The notes: generated from the letters alone by a model not told the origin. A stretch of DNA of 64,000 bases from Flagellimonas abyssi (GCF_019457905.1 NZ_JAHZSV010000001.1:186001-250000), one strand, 5' to 3'; positions 53,550-62,489 are shown, counted from the first letter of the stretch. Translations and numbers: made by a program.

Positions 53550-54485
53550 TTAAATCTTTTTCAGTTTTTTCAAGATTTCGGGAATCTTTTTAATGTATGC
53601 TATCTGTTTGAGTTTTTCGCGTGCTTCCTCTGCCGGATACCCAAAATAGGTTTTGCCTCCTTCAAGGGATTTGGAAATACCTGATTGTGCCAAGATGACT
53701 GCTTTTTTACCAATGGTCGCACCGCTTGTGATACCAACTTGTCCCCAAAGTGTCACTTCATCTTCAATAATGCAACATCCGGCGATGCCAACATGGGATG
53801 CAATCAAGCATTTTTTGCCTATGATCGTATCATGCCCAACTTGGATTTGGTTATCCAGTTTGGAGCCTTCTTTAATTGTTGTTGAAGCTGTTACTCCACG
53901 GTCAATGGTACATCCAGCACCAATATCTACGTTATTCTCGATAACGACATTTCCTCCGGAAAGCAGTTTATCGAAGCCTTCGGGTCTGTTTTTGTAGTAG
54001 AACGCATCGGCGCCCAACACAGTTCCTGCGTGAATGGTTACGTTGTCGCCAAGAATACATCTATCGTAAATTGTTACGTTGGGATGGATTACGCAGTTTT
54101 TGCCAATTTTTACATGGTTGCCGATAAATACATTGGGCTGGATTACGGTTCCCTCTCCTATCTCCGCGGATTTAGCTATTGATGCAACTGCAGTTTCGAA
54201 GGGTTTAAAATGACGCGTAAGTTTGTTGAAATCCCTAAATGGGTCATCCGAAACCAATAATGCCTTACCATCAGGACACTCCACCTCTTTGTTGATGAGC
54301 ACCACGGTGGCTTTGGACTGAAGCGCCTTATCATAATATTTGGGATGATCCACAAATACGATATCCCCTTCTTCCACCACGTGGATTTCATTCATACCGA
54401 GTACAGGAAAATTTTCATCTCCTACAAAATCGCAGGCAATGATTTCCGAAATTTCCTTTAAAGTATGCGTTTTAGCGAATTTCAT
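53550..54485 (-). CDS. LpxD-like acyltransferase, second copy
   Basis: A 311-residue left-handed beta-helix protein of the LpxD family: N-terminal uridine-binding-like domain (about 1-95), hexapeptide repeats (about 100-270) with the catalytic His position in QVGHDTIIGKKCLIASHVGIAG, and a helical C-terminus. It is about 30% shorter in its helix and C-terminal part than a canonical LpxD and lies five genes downstream of the true lpxD in the same cluster, 5 bases after efp. Possibly a different acyl donor or acceptor; a degenerate or regulatory role is also possible. Confidence 0.85.
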   Translation of the reverse strand: MKFAKTHTLKEISEIIACDFVGDENFPVLGMNEIHVVEEGDIVFVDHPKYYDKALQSKATVVLINKEVECPDGKALLVSDDPFRDFNKLTRHFKPFETAVASIAKSAEIGEGTVIQPNVFIGNHVKIGKNCVIHPNVTIYDRCILGDNVTIHAGTVLGADAFYYKNRPEGFDKLLSGGNVVIENNVDIGAGCTIDRGVTASTTIKEGSKLDNQIQVGHDTIIGKKCLIASHVGIAGCCIIEDEVTLWGQVGITSGATIGKKAVILAQSGISKSLEGGKTYFGYPAEEAREKLKQIAYIKKIPEILKKLKKI

Positions 54486-54490
54486 TTAGG

Positions 54491-55057
54491 CTATTCTTTC
54501 GCACGTTCCAGGTAAGCTCCTTTTTCTGTGTCAATTTTGATCTTGTCACCTTCGTTGATGAAAAGAGGCACATTAACACTGGCCCCTGTTTCAACGGTAG
54601 CCGGCTTGGTAGCATTGGTCGCCGTGTTCCCTTTAACACCGGGCTCCGTATGAGTCACTTCCAAAACAACACTTGCTGGCATTTCAACAGAAAGCGGCAT
54701 GTTGTCCTCCGCGTTGAAAATGATTGTAACGACTTCGCTTTCTTTTAGCAAATCGTATGCATCAAGAGCATCCCTTTGCAAAGCAATCTGAGTGTAGTCG
54801 TCCGTATTCATGAAGTGATAGGTCTCACCTTCACTGTACAAAAATTGATAACTACGTGTTTCTACACGGACATCTTCAATTTTGTGTCCTGCGGAAAACG
54901 TATTGTCAATCACCTTTCCAGTGGTAACACTTTTCAATTTGGTTCGGACAAATGCGGGTCCTTTGCCAGGTTTTACATGAAGAAATTCTACAATCTTGTA
55001 GATATCATGATTGTACTTGATGCACAATCCCTTTCTTATATCAGAAGTACTTGCCAT
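54491..55057 (-). CDS. efp: Elongation factor P
   Basis: A 188-residue three-domain translation factor that relieves ribosome stalling at polyproline. The KOW-like domain I (LCIKYNHDIYKIVEFLHVKPGKGPAFVRTKLKS) carries the modifiable-residue loop PGKGPA with Lys at the tip. Domains II and III follow, ending GDKIKIDTEKGAYLERAKE. It lies 4 bases after lpxA. Confidence 0.95.
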   Translation of the reverse strand: MASTSDIRKGLCIKYNHDIYKIVEFLHVKPGKGPAFVRTKLKSVTTGKVIDNTFSAGHKIEDVRVETRSYQFLYSEGETYHFMNTDDYTQIALQRDALDAYDLLKESEVVTIIFNAEDNMPLSVEMPASVVLEVTHTEPGVKGNTATNATKPATVETGASVNVPLFINEGDKIKIDTEKGAYLERAKE

Positions 55058-55061
55058 AAAT

Positions 55062-55847
55062 TTAATTTGAACTGAAATAACCTTTCATAATTCCACGTTG
55101 CGAATCTCTTATAAATTGAAGAATCTCATCTCGCTCTGGAGTCGCCTCCATTTCAGCTTCAATAATGGATGCCGCTTGGGAATTGTTATAATTTTGTTGA
55201 TAGAGCAGTCTATAAATGTTTTGGATTTCACGAATTTTGTCGGACTCGAAACCTCTTCTTCGTAATCCAATGGAATTGATACCTACATAAGATAGGGGTT
55301 CCCTTGCCGCTTTTACGTAAGGAGGCACATCTTTACGCACCAAAGAACCACCTGTTACAAAAGCGTGGTTTCCAATAGACACAAATTGGTGCACGGCTAC
55401 CATTCCTGCCAAAACCACATTCTGACCAATGGTTACATGTCCTGCCAAAGTAGAGTTATTACTGAAGATACAGCCATCGCCCACAAAACAATCGTGTGCG
55501 ACATGGCAATAGGCCATAATCAAACAATTATTTCCGATCACTGTTTTCATACGGTCGGAAGTACCTTTATTGATCGTGGCACATTCTCTAATCGTTGTAT
55601 TGTCACCAATTACAACTGTTGTCTCCTCACCTTGATATTTAAGGTCTTGAGGCATTGCGGAAATTACGGCTCCAGGGAAAATACTACAGTTTTTTCCAAT
55701 TCGCGCTCCTTCCATGATGGTTACGTTGGAACCAATCCAAGTTCCTTCACCTATCGTTACATTATTGTGTATCGTGGTAAAGGGCTCTATCACCACATTT
55801 TTGGCGATTTTGGCTCCTGGGTGTACGTATGCTAGGGGTTGGTTCAT
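55062..55847 (-). CDS. lpxA: UDP-N-acetylglucosamine O-acyltransferase
   Basis: A 261-residue trimeric left-handed beta-helix enzyme, the first step of lipid A synthesis. Hexapeptide repeats from residue ~3 (AYVHPGAKIAKNVVIEPFTT), catalytic His in AYCHVAHDCFVGDG, and the C-terminal helical domain (GLRRRGFESDKIREIQNIYRLLY). It abuts lpxC-fabZ with no intergenic base. Confidence 0.95.
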   Translation of the reverse strand: MNQPLAYVHPGAKIAKNVVIEPFTTIHNNVTIGEGTWIGSNVTIMEGARIGKNCSIFPGAVISAMPQDLKYQGEETTVVIGDNTTIRECATINKGTSDRMKTVIGNNCLIMAYCHVAHDCFVGDGCIFSNNSTLAGHVTIGQNVVLAGMVAVHQFVSIGNHAFVTGGSLVRKDVPPYVKAAREPLSYVGINSIGLRRRGFESDKIREIQNIYRLLYQQNYNNSQAASIIEAEMEATPERDEILQFIRDSQRGIMKGYFSSN

Positions 55848-57266
55848 TTACGAATCTGTATTTTTTGTTTTTACGATCTGTGCCATCAATTCAGCTTCGG
55901 ACACCAATTTTCCATTGGCGTATGCATATGCTTGCATATGACAGATTCCTCTTCTAATAGGCGAAATCAAATCGCATTTGAATATAAGCGTATCCCCGGG
56001 AACTACTTGTTGTTTAAATTTCACCTTATCAATCTTCATAAAAAAGGTAAGGTAGTTCTCTGGGTCGGGAACCGTGCTCAACACAAGAATTCCTCCAGTT
56101 TGAGCCATAGCTTCAACCTGTAAGACGCCTGGCATAACGGGTGCTCCGGGAAAATGACCTACGAAGAAAGGTTCGTTCATCGTAACATTTTTGACCCCTA
56201 CTACATGTGAGTCGGAGAGTTCCAAAATTTTATCTACCAATAAAAATGGAGGGCGGTGTGGCAACCTCGCCATGATCTCGTTGACATCCATCAACGGTTC
56301 TTGATTTAGATCATAGCTCGGGACTTTGTTTCTTTTTTCGATTTTGATGATTTTAGAAAGCTTCTTTGCAAATTGTGTGTTTACAAAATGACCTGGTTTG
56401 TTCGCAATGACTTTTCCACGAATGCGGGTTCCAGCCAAGGCCAAATCCCCGATTACATCCAATAATTTATGTCTTGCCGCTTCATTGGGATGATGCAGGG
56501 TCAAGTTATCCAAGATACCATTGGGTTTTACGGAAAGTTTCTCTTTGCCGAAAGCTTTCTCCAATTTCTTCATGGTAGACTCCGAAATTTCTTTGTCTAC
56601 ATAAACAATGGCGTTATTCAGGTCACCACCTTTAATCAGGCCGTTCTCCAACAACATTTCTAATTCATGAAGAAAACTGAACGTACGAGAATCGGCTATT
56701 TCTTCCTTAAAATCAGACATTTTTTCCAAAGTGGCATTCTGAGTGCCCAAAACCTTGGTCCCAAAATCTACCATGGTAGTGATCTGATACTCATCAGAAG
56801 GAATAATGGTGATTTCACTGCCCGTGGCTTCATCTTTGTAGGAAATCACATCCTTTACAATGTATTCTTCCCTTTCTTCCTCTTGTTCAACTATACCGGC
56901 TTCCTCCAACGCTTTCACAAAAAACTTGGAGGAACCATCCATAATTGGTGGTTCCGGGGCATCGAGCTCAATTAGGACATTGTCGATATCCAGACCCACT
57001 AGTGCAGCAAGCACATGTTCGGAGGTATGAATTTTAACACCGTTCTTTTCTAGATTGGTGCCTCTTTGGGTGTTCACCACATAATTGGCATCGGCTTCAA
57101 TAATGGGTTCTCCTTCCAAATCAATTCTTTGGAATGCAAAACCGTGGTTTTCGTCCGCAGGTAAAAAGCTCATGGTTACATTTTCGCCTGTATGCAGTCC
57201 TACACCTTGTAGCGTTACTTTTTTGCCAATGGTGCGTTGTTTATTGCTTGGTTTGCTCACCTTCAA
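55848..57266 (-). CDS. lpxC-fabZ: Fused UDP-3-O-acyl-GlcNAc deacetylase / 3-hydroxyacyl-ACP dehydratase
   Basis: A 472-residue fusion that is usual in Bacteroidota. Residues 1-~310 are LpxC: LHTGENVTM, zinc His in HTSEHVLAAL, and the His/Asp ligands in LTLHHPNEAARHKLLDVIGDLAL. About 320-465 are FabZ: the catalytic His in PFFVGHFPGAPVMPG and Glu in VLQVEAMAQTGG. It joins the committed lipid A step to beta-hydroxyacyl metabolism. It overlaps lpxD by 26 bases. Confidence 0.95.
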   Translation of the reverse strand: MKVSKPSNKQRTIGKKVTLQGVGLHTGENVTMSFLPADENHGFAFQRIDLEGEPIIEADANYVVNTQRGTNLEKNGVKIHTSEHVLAALVGLDIDNVLIELDAPEPPIMDGSSKFFVKALEEAGIVEQEEEREEYIVKDVISYKDEATGSEITIIPSDEYQITTMVDFGTKVLGTQNATLEKMSDFKEEIADSRTFSFLHELEMLLENGLIKGGDLNNAIVYVDKEISESTMKKLEKAFGKEKLSVKPNGILDNLTLHHPNEAARHKLLDVIGDLALAGTRIRGKVIANKPGHFVNTQFAKKLSKIIKIEKRNKVPSYDLNQEPLMDVNEIMARLPHRPPFLLVDKILELSDSHVVGVKNVTMNEPFFVGHFPGAPVMPGVLQVEAMAQTGGILVLSTVPDPENYLTFFMKIDKVKFKQQVVPGDTLIFKCDLISPIRRGICHMQAYAYANGKLVSEAELMAQIVKTKNTDS

Positions 57267-58278
57267 CTCTTTTTTCTATGTTAGAGATTTGACTTGCCAA
57301 TTTTGGCAAATTCTTAAAGTGTACATATGATTTATTGAAGTCTCCATAGTTGAGTGCTGGCGACCCTTGGAGAGCTTCATCATCTTTTACGTTTCTTCCG
57401 ATTCCGGATTGGGCTTGGATTCGGACCCTATCACCTATGGTGATGTGCCCAACGATTCCTACCTGACCTCCTATTAAACAGTTTTTTCCTATTTTGGTGG
57501 AACCTGCCACCCCTGTCTGGGCTGCAATGGCAGTGTGTTCTCCAATTTCAACGTTATGTGCAATCTGTATCTGGTTGTCCAGTTTTACGCCCTTTCTCAA
57601 TATGGTGGAACCCAATGTGGCACGGTCAATCGTAGTGCCCGCACCAACATCCACATTGTCTTCTATGATTACGTTCCCTGTCTGGGGCACTTTACTGTAT
57701 TCGCCGTTGGAGTTTGGGGTAAAACCAAATCCGTCCGCCCCAATAATCGCTCCGCCATGGATTACACAATTGTTTCCGATAATGGTTTCCGAGTATATTT
57801 TTGCTCCGGCAAAAACAATAACGTTGTTGCCAATGCTCACATTATCGCCAATGTATGCGTTAGGATATATTTTTACATTGTCCCCTATTTTTACATTATC
57901 CCCTAAATAAGCGAACGCTCCCAGGTAAAATCCTTCACCATATTTAGCAGTTTCGGATATATGGCAAGGGTTTTCCACTCCTATCTTATTGTTTTTTACC
58001 TGATTGTAATATTCCAATAATTTGGAGAAGGATTTGTACGCGTCTTCCACTTTAATAAGTGTTGTGGAAACGGATTGCTCCGGTACAAAATCCTTGTTCA
58101 CAATAGTGATGGATGCTTTGGTGGAATAAATGTAAGAGGTGTATTTTGGATTGGCCAAAAAGGTCAGTGAACCTTTTTCACCTTCTTCGATCTTGGACAA
58201 TTTATGGACAGCGATTTGAGGATTTCCCTCAACTTCCCCTTCTAAGATTCCGGCAATTTGGGTAGCTGTAAATTTCAT
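57241..58278 (-). CDS. lpxD: UDP-3-O-(3-hydroxyacyl)glucosamine N-acyltransferase
   Basis: A 345-residue canonical LpxD adding the N-linked acyl chain. N-terminal domain (about 1-100; LTFLANPKYTSYIYSTKAS), hexapeptide beta-helix with the catalytic His in IQIAHNVEIGEHTAIAAQTG and the GADGFGF loop, and a C-terminal helix. First of the lipid A enzymes in this cluster, 24 bases after the HD gene. Confidence 0.95.
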   Translation of the reverse strand: MKFTATQIAGILEGEVEGNPQIAVHKLSKIEEGEKGSLTFLANPKYTSYIYSTKASITIVNKDFVPEQSVSTTLIKVEDAYKSFSKLLEYYNQVKNNKIGVENPCHISETAKYGEGFYLGAFAYLGDNVKIGDNVKIYPNAYIGDNVSIGNNVIVFAGAKIYSETIIGNNCVIHGGAIIGADGFGFTPNSNGEYSKVPQTGNVIIEDNVDVGAGTTIDRATLGSTILRKGVKLDNQIQIAHNVEIGEHTAIAAQTGVAGSTKIGKNCLIGGQVGIVGHITIGDRVRIQAQSGIGRNVKDDEALQGSPALNYGDFNKSYVHFKNLPKLASQISNIEKRVEGEQTKQ

Positions 58279-58301
58279 TGGTGCAAAAGTAACAAAATTT
58301 G

Positions 58302-59525
58302 TTAAACGGCTTTCTTTGGATAACAGCTGTAATATTTGGTCACAGTTTCGGCCAACGCTTTTAGGCTTAGCTGGTCCGATTCTTTAAGTACATCTGAAAT
58401 TTTACCGTTCTTTTTTAATATTTGAATAGCCTCGTCCTTACTGTATGCTTTGTTGGATATTTCTCCATTAAATACGAAATTGGATGCTTCTTCAACGGAA
58501 AGATCATGCTTTTTGATGATCCATTCCAACTTTTCATTTAATTTTTCTTGAGTTATAGGCCGCTTTTTTACTTTAATATGCAAAAGACGCCTGTTCAATA
58601 ACATTTCACAAAGTTTGGAAAGCACAAAATCATCATGGAACTGCCAATTCTTCAGAGCGCCCAAAATATCGATATCATCAAGTTTGGCAAAGGTTTTTAA
58701 AACGTCGGCAGTAAAGGTCAAAGTTCCATTGTTCTTCAAAAAAAACAATAAGGATTCACTTGCGGCAAGCGGTTCTCCATTACTGAGTAGAAATCTTGCT
58801 CGTTGCATTACACGAACCAATAATTGCTCCGCCACCAAGCCTGTTTTGTGCAGATACACCTGCCAGTACATAAACCTGCGGGCCATTAAAAACTTTTCTA
58901 CCGCATAAATGGCCTTCTCTTCTACAACTAGATTGCCTTCCACAACATTCAACATGGAAATCAACCTTTCTGAATTTATGTTGCCCTCGGTAACACCAGA
59001 GTAAAAACTGTCTCGTTTTAAGTAATCTAAACGGTCCATATCCAATTGACTGGAGACCAATTGATTTAAAAATGTTTTTGGGTAATCACCTTTGAAGATG
59101 GCGATGGCAGTATCCAACTGTCCGTTGAACTCTTCGTTCAATTCCATCATAAATTTCAAGGAAATCTGCTCATGGCTAATTTCTTTGGCCACAAAGCCTT
59201 CCAAAGCATGGGAAAATGGGCCATGACCAATATCATGAAGCAAAATAGCACACAATAATCCTTCTTCTTCTACTTCGGTTATCTCTACATTTTTTAATTT
59301 TAAAACCTGAATGGCCTTAGTCATTAAATGCATGCTACCCAATGCGTGATGGAATCGTGTATGATGCGCACCTGGATACACCAAATATGAAAGCCCCATT
59401 TGGGATATCCGTCTCAACCTTTGAAAGTAAGGATGTGATATCAGACTAAAAATTAGTTCGTTTGGAGTTCCAATAAAACCGTAAATTGGGTCGTTGAAAA
59501 CATTAAGTTTATTGGTTTTTACCAA
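58302..59525 (-). CDS. HD-domain phosphohydrolase (dNTPase-like)
   Basis: A 407-residue HD superfamily metal-dependent phosphohydrolase: N-terminal NDPIYGFIG...FSLISHPYFQRLRRISQMGL, substrate/metal His in HHTRFHHALG, and the HD signature HDIGHGPFSHALE. Relatives hydrolyse dNTPs or are of unknown specificity. An upstream TTG at 59549 falls inside a TATCTTTG -7 box (59547-59554), so the TTG at 59525, giving MVKTNKLNVFNDPIYGF, is the likely start. It probably heads the transcript that continues into the lipid A genes. Confidence 0.85.
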   Translation of the reverse strand: MVKTNKLNVFNDPIYGFIGTPNELIFSLISHPYFQRLRRISQMGLSYLVYPGAHHTRFHHALGSMHLMTKAIQVLKLKNVEITEVEEEGLLCAILLHDIGHGPFSHALEGFVAKEISHEQISLKFMMELNEEFNGQLDTAIAIFKGDYPKTFLNQLVSSQLDMDRLDYLKRDSFYSGVTEGNINSERLISMLNVVEGNLVVEEKAIYAVEKFLMARRFMYWQVYLHKTGLVAEQLLVRVMQRARFLLSNGEPLAASESLLFFLKNNGTLTFTADVLKTFAKLDDIDILGALKNWQFHDDFVLSKLCEMLLNRRLLHIKVKKRPITQEKLNEKLEWIIKKHDLSVEEASNFVFNGEISNKAYSKDEAIQILKKNGKISDVLKESDQLSLKALAETVTKYYSCYPKKAV

Positions 59526-59546
59526 GGATTTTTGTTTTAATTCCCA

Positions 59547-59554
59547 CAAAGATA
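59547..59554 (-). promoter_or_regulatory. -7 box for the HD gene and lipid A cluster
   Basis: The minus strand reads TATCTTTG, matching TAnnTTTG exactly, 21 bases before the chosen TTG start at 59525. It lies within the 37-base gap to the divergent porX ATG. Confidence 0.45.
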
Positions 59555-59562
59555 AACACTAT

Positions 59563-61107
59563 ATGAACAAGATAACAATTCTTTGGGTCGATGATGAAAT
59601 AGACCTATTAAAACCCCATATATTATTTCTTGAAAGCAAAGGCTACAAGGTAGTGACCAGCCAAAGTGGACAGGACGCCATCGAAGAAGTAACGAGCACT
59701 TTTTTTGATATTGTTTTTTTGGATGAGAACATGCCCGGACTGTCCGGCCTGGAAACCTTGACCGAAATTAAAAAATATGATGGCTCCATTCCTGTGGTAA
59801 TGATAACCAAAAGTGAAGAGGAGTATATTATGGACGAAGCCATTGGGTCCAAAATAGCAGATTACTTGATCAAGCCCGTAAATCCCAATCAAATTTTACT
59901 TTCCTTAAAAAAGAGTTTGGACAATTCCCGTTTGGTCTCAGAAAAGACCACGGCCAATTACCAACAGGAGTTCCGTAAAATAGCCATGGATCTTTCCATA
60001 ATCAACACACAAGAGGAATGGGTCGAACTCTATAAGAAATTGATTTATTGGGAACTGGAACTCGAACAAATCGAAGATTCCGGAATGTTCGAGATATTGG
60101 AATCCCAAAAGGTGGAAGCAAATTCGCAGTTCGGGAAGTTTGTAGATAAGAACTACAAGAATTGGTTCAAGGACGGTGAAGCTCCCGTAATGTCCCACAC
60201 TCTATTTAAAAACAAAGTAGTGCCCGAGCTGGATGATAGCAAAACTCTTATGGTTGTCATAGATAATTTAAGGTATGACCAATGGTTGGCCTTTGAGAAA
60301 ACATTGTCCGTTCATTATAAGAAGAAACAAGAATGCGCCTATTTCAGTATTCTGCCAACGGCAACACAGTATGCTCGTAATGCACTTTTTTCCGGTTTGA
60401 TGCCCTCTGAAATGGAAAAGCGTTATCCAGATTGGTGGAAAAACGATACGGACGAAGGCGGCAAAAATCTGCATGAATCCGATTTTTTGGGAGAACAGCT
60501 TAAAAGATTGGGATTGGACCTTAAATGGGAATACCACAAAATAAGCAATCTAAAACAGGGGAAACAACTCGCCCAAAACTTTAAGACCCAAAAGAATAAT
60601 GATCTAACCGTGGTGGTCTACAACTTTGTGGACATGTTATCCCATTCCAAAACCGAAATGGAAGTGGTGAAGGAACTGGCATCGAATGATAAGGCTTATC
60701 GATCATTAACCCTGAGCTGGTTCAAAAACTCCCCGCTGTTGGAAATTATCCAGCAAGCCCAAACATTGGGCATGAAACTGATTTTAACCACGGACCACGG
60801 AACCATTAATGTAAATCAGCCCTCCAAGGTCATAGGTGATCGTGAGACCAGTTTAAATCTTCGCTATAAAACTGGACGAAGTCTCACGTACCAGGAAAAG
60901 GACGTGTTAGCTACCAAGAATCCACAGGAAATCCATTTGCCCAACATTAATTTGAGCAGTAGTTTCATTTTTGCCAAGAACGACCTGTTCTTTGCCTACC
61001 CGAACAATTACAACCACTATGTTAGTTATTACAGAAATACCTATCAGCATGGCGGTGTTTCATTGGAAGAAATGATTGTTCCTTTTGTAGTTTTGGACCC
61101 TAAATAA
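59563..61107 (+). CDS. porX: PorX-type response regulator with PglZ phosphatase domain
   Basis: A 514-residue two-domain regulator of the type IX secretion system. Residues 1-~120 are a receiver domain: DD pair in WVDDE, phospho-acceptor Asp in VFLDENMPG, Thr/Ser in MITKS and Lys in IKPVNP. A helical linker leads to the PglZ domain (about 200-510), an alkaline-phosphatase-fold nuclease/phosphodiesterase with metal ligands in VVIDNLRYDQW, the TQYARNALFSGL nucleophile loop, and TTDHGTINV. In gliding bacteria PorX works with PorY and an ECF sigma to control T9SS genes. It is followed after 7 bases by tsaE. Confidence 0.92.
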   Translation: MNKITILWVDDEIDLLKPHILFLESKGYKVVTSQSGQDAIEEVTSTFFDIVFLDENMPGLSGLETLTEIKKYDGSIPVVMITKSEEEYIMDEAIGSKIADYLIKPVNPNQILLSLKKSLDNSRLVSEKTTANYQQEFRKIAMDLSIINTQEEWVELYKKLIYWELELEQIEDSGMFEILESQKVEANSQFGKFVDKNYKNWFKDGEAPVMSHTLFKNKVVPELDDSKTLMVVIDNLRYDQWLAFEKTLSVHYKKKQECAYFSILPTATQYARNALFSGLMPSEMEKRYPDWWKNDTDEGGKNLHESDFLGEQLKRLGLDLKWEYHKISNLKQGKQLAQNFKTQKNNDLTVVVYNFVDMLSHSKTEMEVVKELASNDKAYRSLTLSWFKNSPLLEIIQQAQTLGMKLILTTDHGTINVNQPSKVIGDRETSLNLRYKTGRSLTYQEKDVLATKNPQEIHLPNINLSSSFIFAKNDLFFAYPNNYNHYVSYYRNTYQHGGVSLEEMIVPFVVLDPK

Positions 61108-61114
61108 TACTCAA

Positions 61115-61531
61115 GTGAAGAGAACTTTTCAATTGAATGAAATCCACGATGTAGCCAAAGAGTTATTGGAAAAAGCACCGAACAAAGTTGTGTGCCTATA
61201 TGGTGAAATGGGTGTGGGCAAGACCACTTTGGTAAAAGCTTTGATAAAAGTACTTGGAGCGGTGGATGTCGCCAGCAGCCCCACTTTTGGTTTGGTTAAT
61301 GAATATTCCGATGCAAATGACACACCCCTTGCCTATCATTTCGATTTTTATCGACTCAATGATGAAATGGAGGCGTTGGACATGGGTTTTGAAGATTATT
61401 TAAACTCTGATGCTTGGTTGTTTATAGAGTGGCCAGAAAAAATACCTTCATTGCTTCCCAATGATGCCGTAAGCGTATTCCTGCACTTTATCGAGGAAAG
61501 CACACGTTCAATCGAGTTAAATATTTCCTAA
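61115..61531 (+). CDS. tsaE: tRNA threonylcarbamoyladenosine biosynthesis ATPase
   Basis: A 138-residue P-loop ATPase required for t6A modification of tRNA. Walker A YGEMGVGKTTLVKAL, the SSPTFGLVNEY segment, HFDFYRL and a Walker-B-like LFIEWPEKI are diagnostic. The start is GTG at 61115, the only start after porX in frame. It forms a probable two-gene unit with porX. Confidence 0.95.
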   Translation: MKRTFQLNEIHDVAKELLEKAPNKVVCLYGEMGVGKTTLVKALIKVLGAVDVASSPTFGLVNEYSDANDTPLAYHFDFYRLNDEMEALDMGFEDYLNSDAWLFIEWPEKIPSLLPNDAVSVFLHFIEESTRSIELNIS

Positions 61532-61581
61532 AATAGTATTGGTATATCTTCCAACAAATTATTGCACAGAGCAAGTCTTTT

Positions 61582-61634
61582 TCGATAAAACGTTGATTTT
61601 TTGCGTTTAAAAACCAATTTTATCGATAAAACGT
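61582..61634 (+). promoter_or_regulatory. Paired 12-base direct repeats and palindrome upstream of the secreted peptide
   Basis: TCGATAAAACGT occurs at 61582-61593 and again at 61623-61634, 41 bases apart start to start. The second copy lies within a perfect palindrome TTTTATCGATAAAA (61618-61631). Relative to the likely transcript start (~61668) the sites centre near -80 and -43, where activators commonly bind. No -33 box is visible, which agrees with activator dependence. Confidence 0.5.
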
Positions 61635-61656
61635 ATGGTAGGTTGAAATATTTTCC

Positions 61657-61664
61657 TACATTTG
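61657..61664 (+). promoter_or_regulatory. -7 box for the 44-residue secreted peptide gene
   Basis: TACATTTG matches TAnnTTTG exactly; the ATG follows at 61707, giving a leader of about 40 bases. Confidence 0.55.
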
Positions 61665-61706
61665 CAATGTGAATTAATTCATTTATTAACCAAAAACTCT
61701 TTTACG

Positions 61707-61841
61707 ATGAACACTAAAAAAGTTTTTTTTGGATTGCTAGCTGTTGCATTTTTGGCAATGACCGCTGTTTCAACAAGCGCTGTATCTATTGACAAAGACC
61801 AAACTACTAGCATCAGAAAAGATCAACTAAAGAAACTTTAG
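61707..61841 (+). CDS. Small secreted peptide (44 aa)
   Basis: ATG-to-TAG frame with a convincing Sec signal (MNTKKVFFGLLAVAFLAMTA then VSTSA) leaving a charged mature part of about 19 residues (VSIDKDQTTSIRKDQLKKL). It has its own promoter, upstream direct repeats, and a strong terminator 22 bases after the stop, so a stand-alone short message is well supported although the family is unknown. Possible roles include a signal peptide, an inhibitor or a stress marker; nothing in the sequence decides. Confidence 0.72.
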   Translation: MNTKKVFFGLLAVAFLAMTAVSTSAVSIDKDQTTSIRKDQLKKL

Positions 61842-61863
61842 TAATCTTTTTCCAAAGCGTACC

Positions 61864-61900
61864 AATAATCCCTTTTTTCGAGAAGGGATTATTTTTTTTT
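61864..61900 (+). terminator. Terminator after the secreted peptide gene
   Basis: A perfect 11-bp stem, AATAATCCCTT (61864-61874) with AAGGGATTATT (61883-61893), has an 8-base loop and nine T residues to 61900. Confidence 0.92.
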
Positions 61901-61935
61901 ACAATAATCTTTCATTTTTCTAGTTATCTACAACA

Positions 61936-62484
61936 ATGAAGGATAAAACTAGAATCAGGAAAAAGTTTGTTATTGAAGGGTTGGTAGCTTTATTTATAGC
62001 TGTTTCTCCCCTACTTTTTTATGGGTACAAGTATCTACCGGTCGGTGCCAAGTCATGGACATTTTTAGGTATTGAGTTTACGGACAATGGTTTTGATGAT
62101 GATGTCAGTTTGGCTTTCTATTACTACTTGAACAAGTTAGTCCCATTGCTTCTACTGATTATTTGGTTTGTTACCTCCAAAAATTGGTGGTACCATGCCA
62201 TATTGATTCCGATTGCTATGTACAGTTTTCAACTATATACTGTATTGAACTACACCAATAGCGAACGAATAGATGAAAACGAAATTCTTTATGTCATAGC
62301 TGTTACCATGGTAATAGTTCCTGTTGTTTACTTTATCAGGGTAAAACTCGTGGATAAACACGTACATGGCATCGACCTTGAAGCTATGGACACCGAACTT
62401 CAAATCTTAAAAGAGAAAGAAGAATTACGCAAGGAACGTGAGAAATTGGAACAGCGTCAAAAGAGCGTTTCAAAAAAAATGTAA
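61936..62484 (+). CDS. Hypothetical membrane protein with C-terminal coiled coil
   Basis: A 182-residue protein. Four predicted membrane helices (about 12-30, 66-80, 86-102 and 118-135) precede a C-terminal charged helix (ELQILKEKEELRKEREKLEQ) that should form a coiled coil in the cytoplasm. I do not recognise a family. It lies between the secreted peptide's terminator and the alanine dehydrogenase-family gene (45-base gap). Confidence 0.72.
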   Translation: MKDKTRIRKKFVIEGLVALFIAVSPLLFYGYKYLPVGAKSWTFLGIEFTDNGFDDDVSLAFYYYLNKLVPLLLLIIWFVTSKNWWYHAILIPIAMYSFQLYTVLNYTNSERIDENEILYVIAVTMVIVPVVYFIRVKLVDKHVHGIDLEAMDTELQILKEKEELRKEREKLEQRQKSVSKKM

Positions 62485-62489
62485 ATTTG
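62482..62489 (+). promoter_or_regulatory. -7 box for the alanine dehydrogenase-family gene
   Basis: TAAATTTG matches TAnnTTTG and overlaps the stop codon of the preceding gene; the ATG is at 62530. No good -33 box. Confidence 0.35.
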
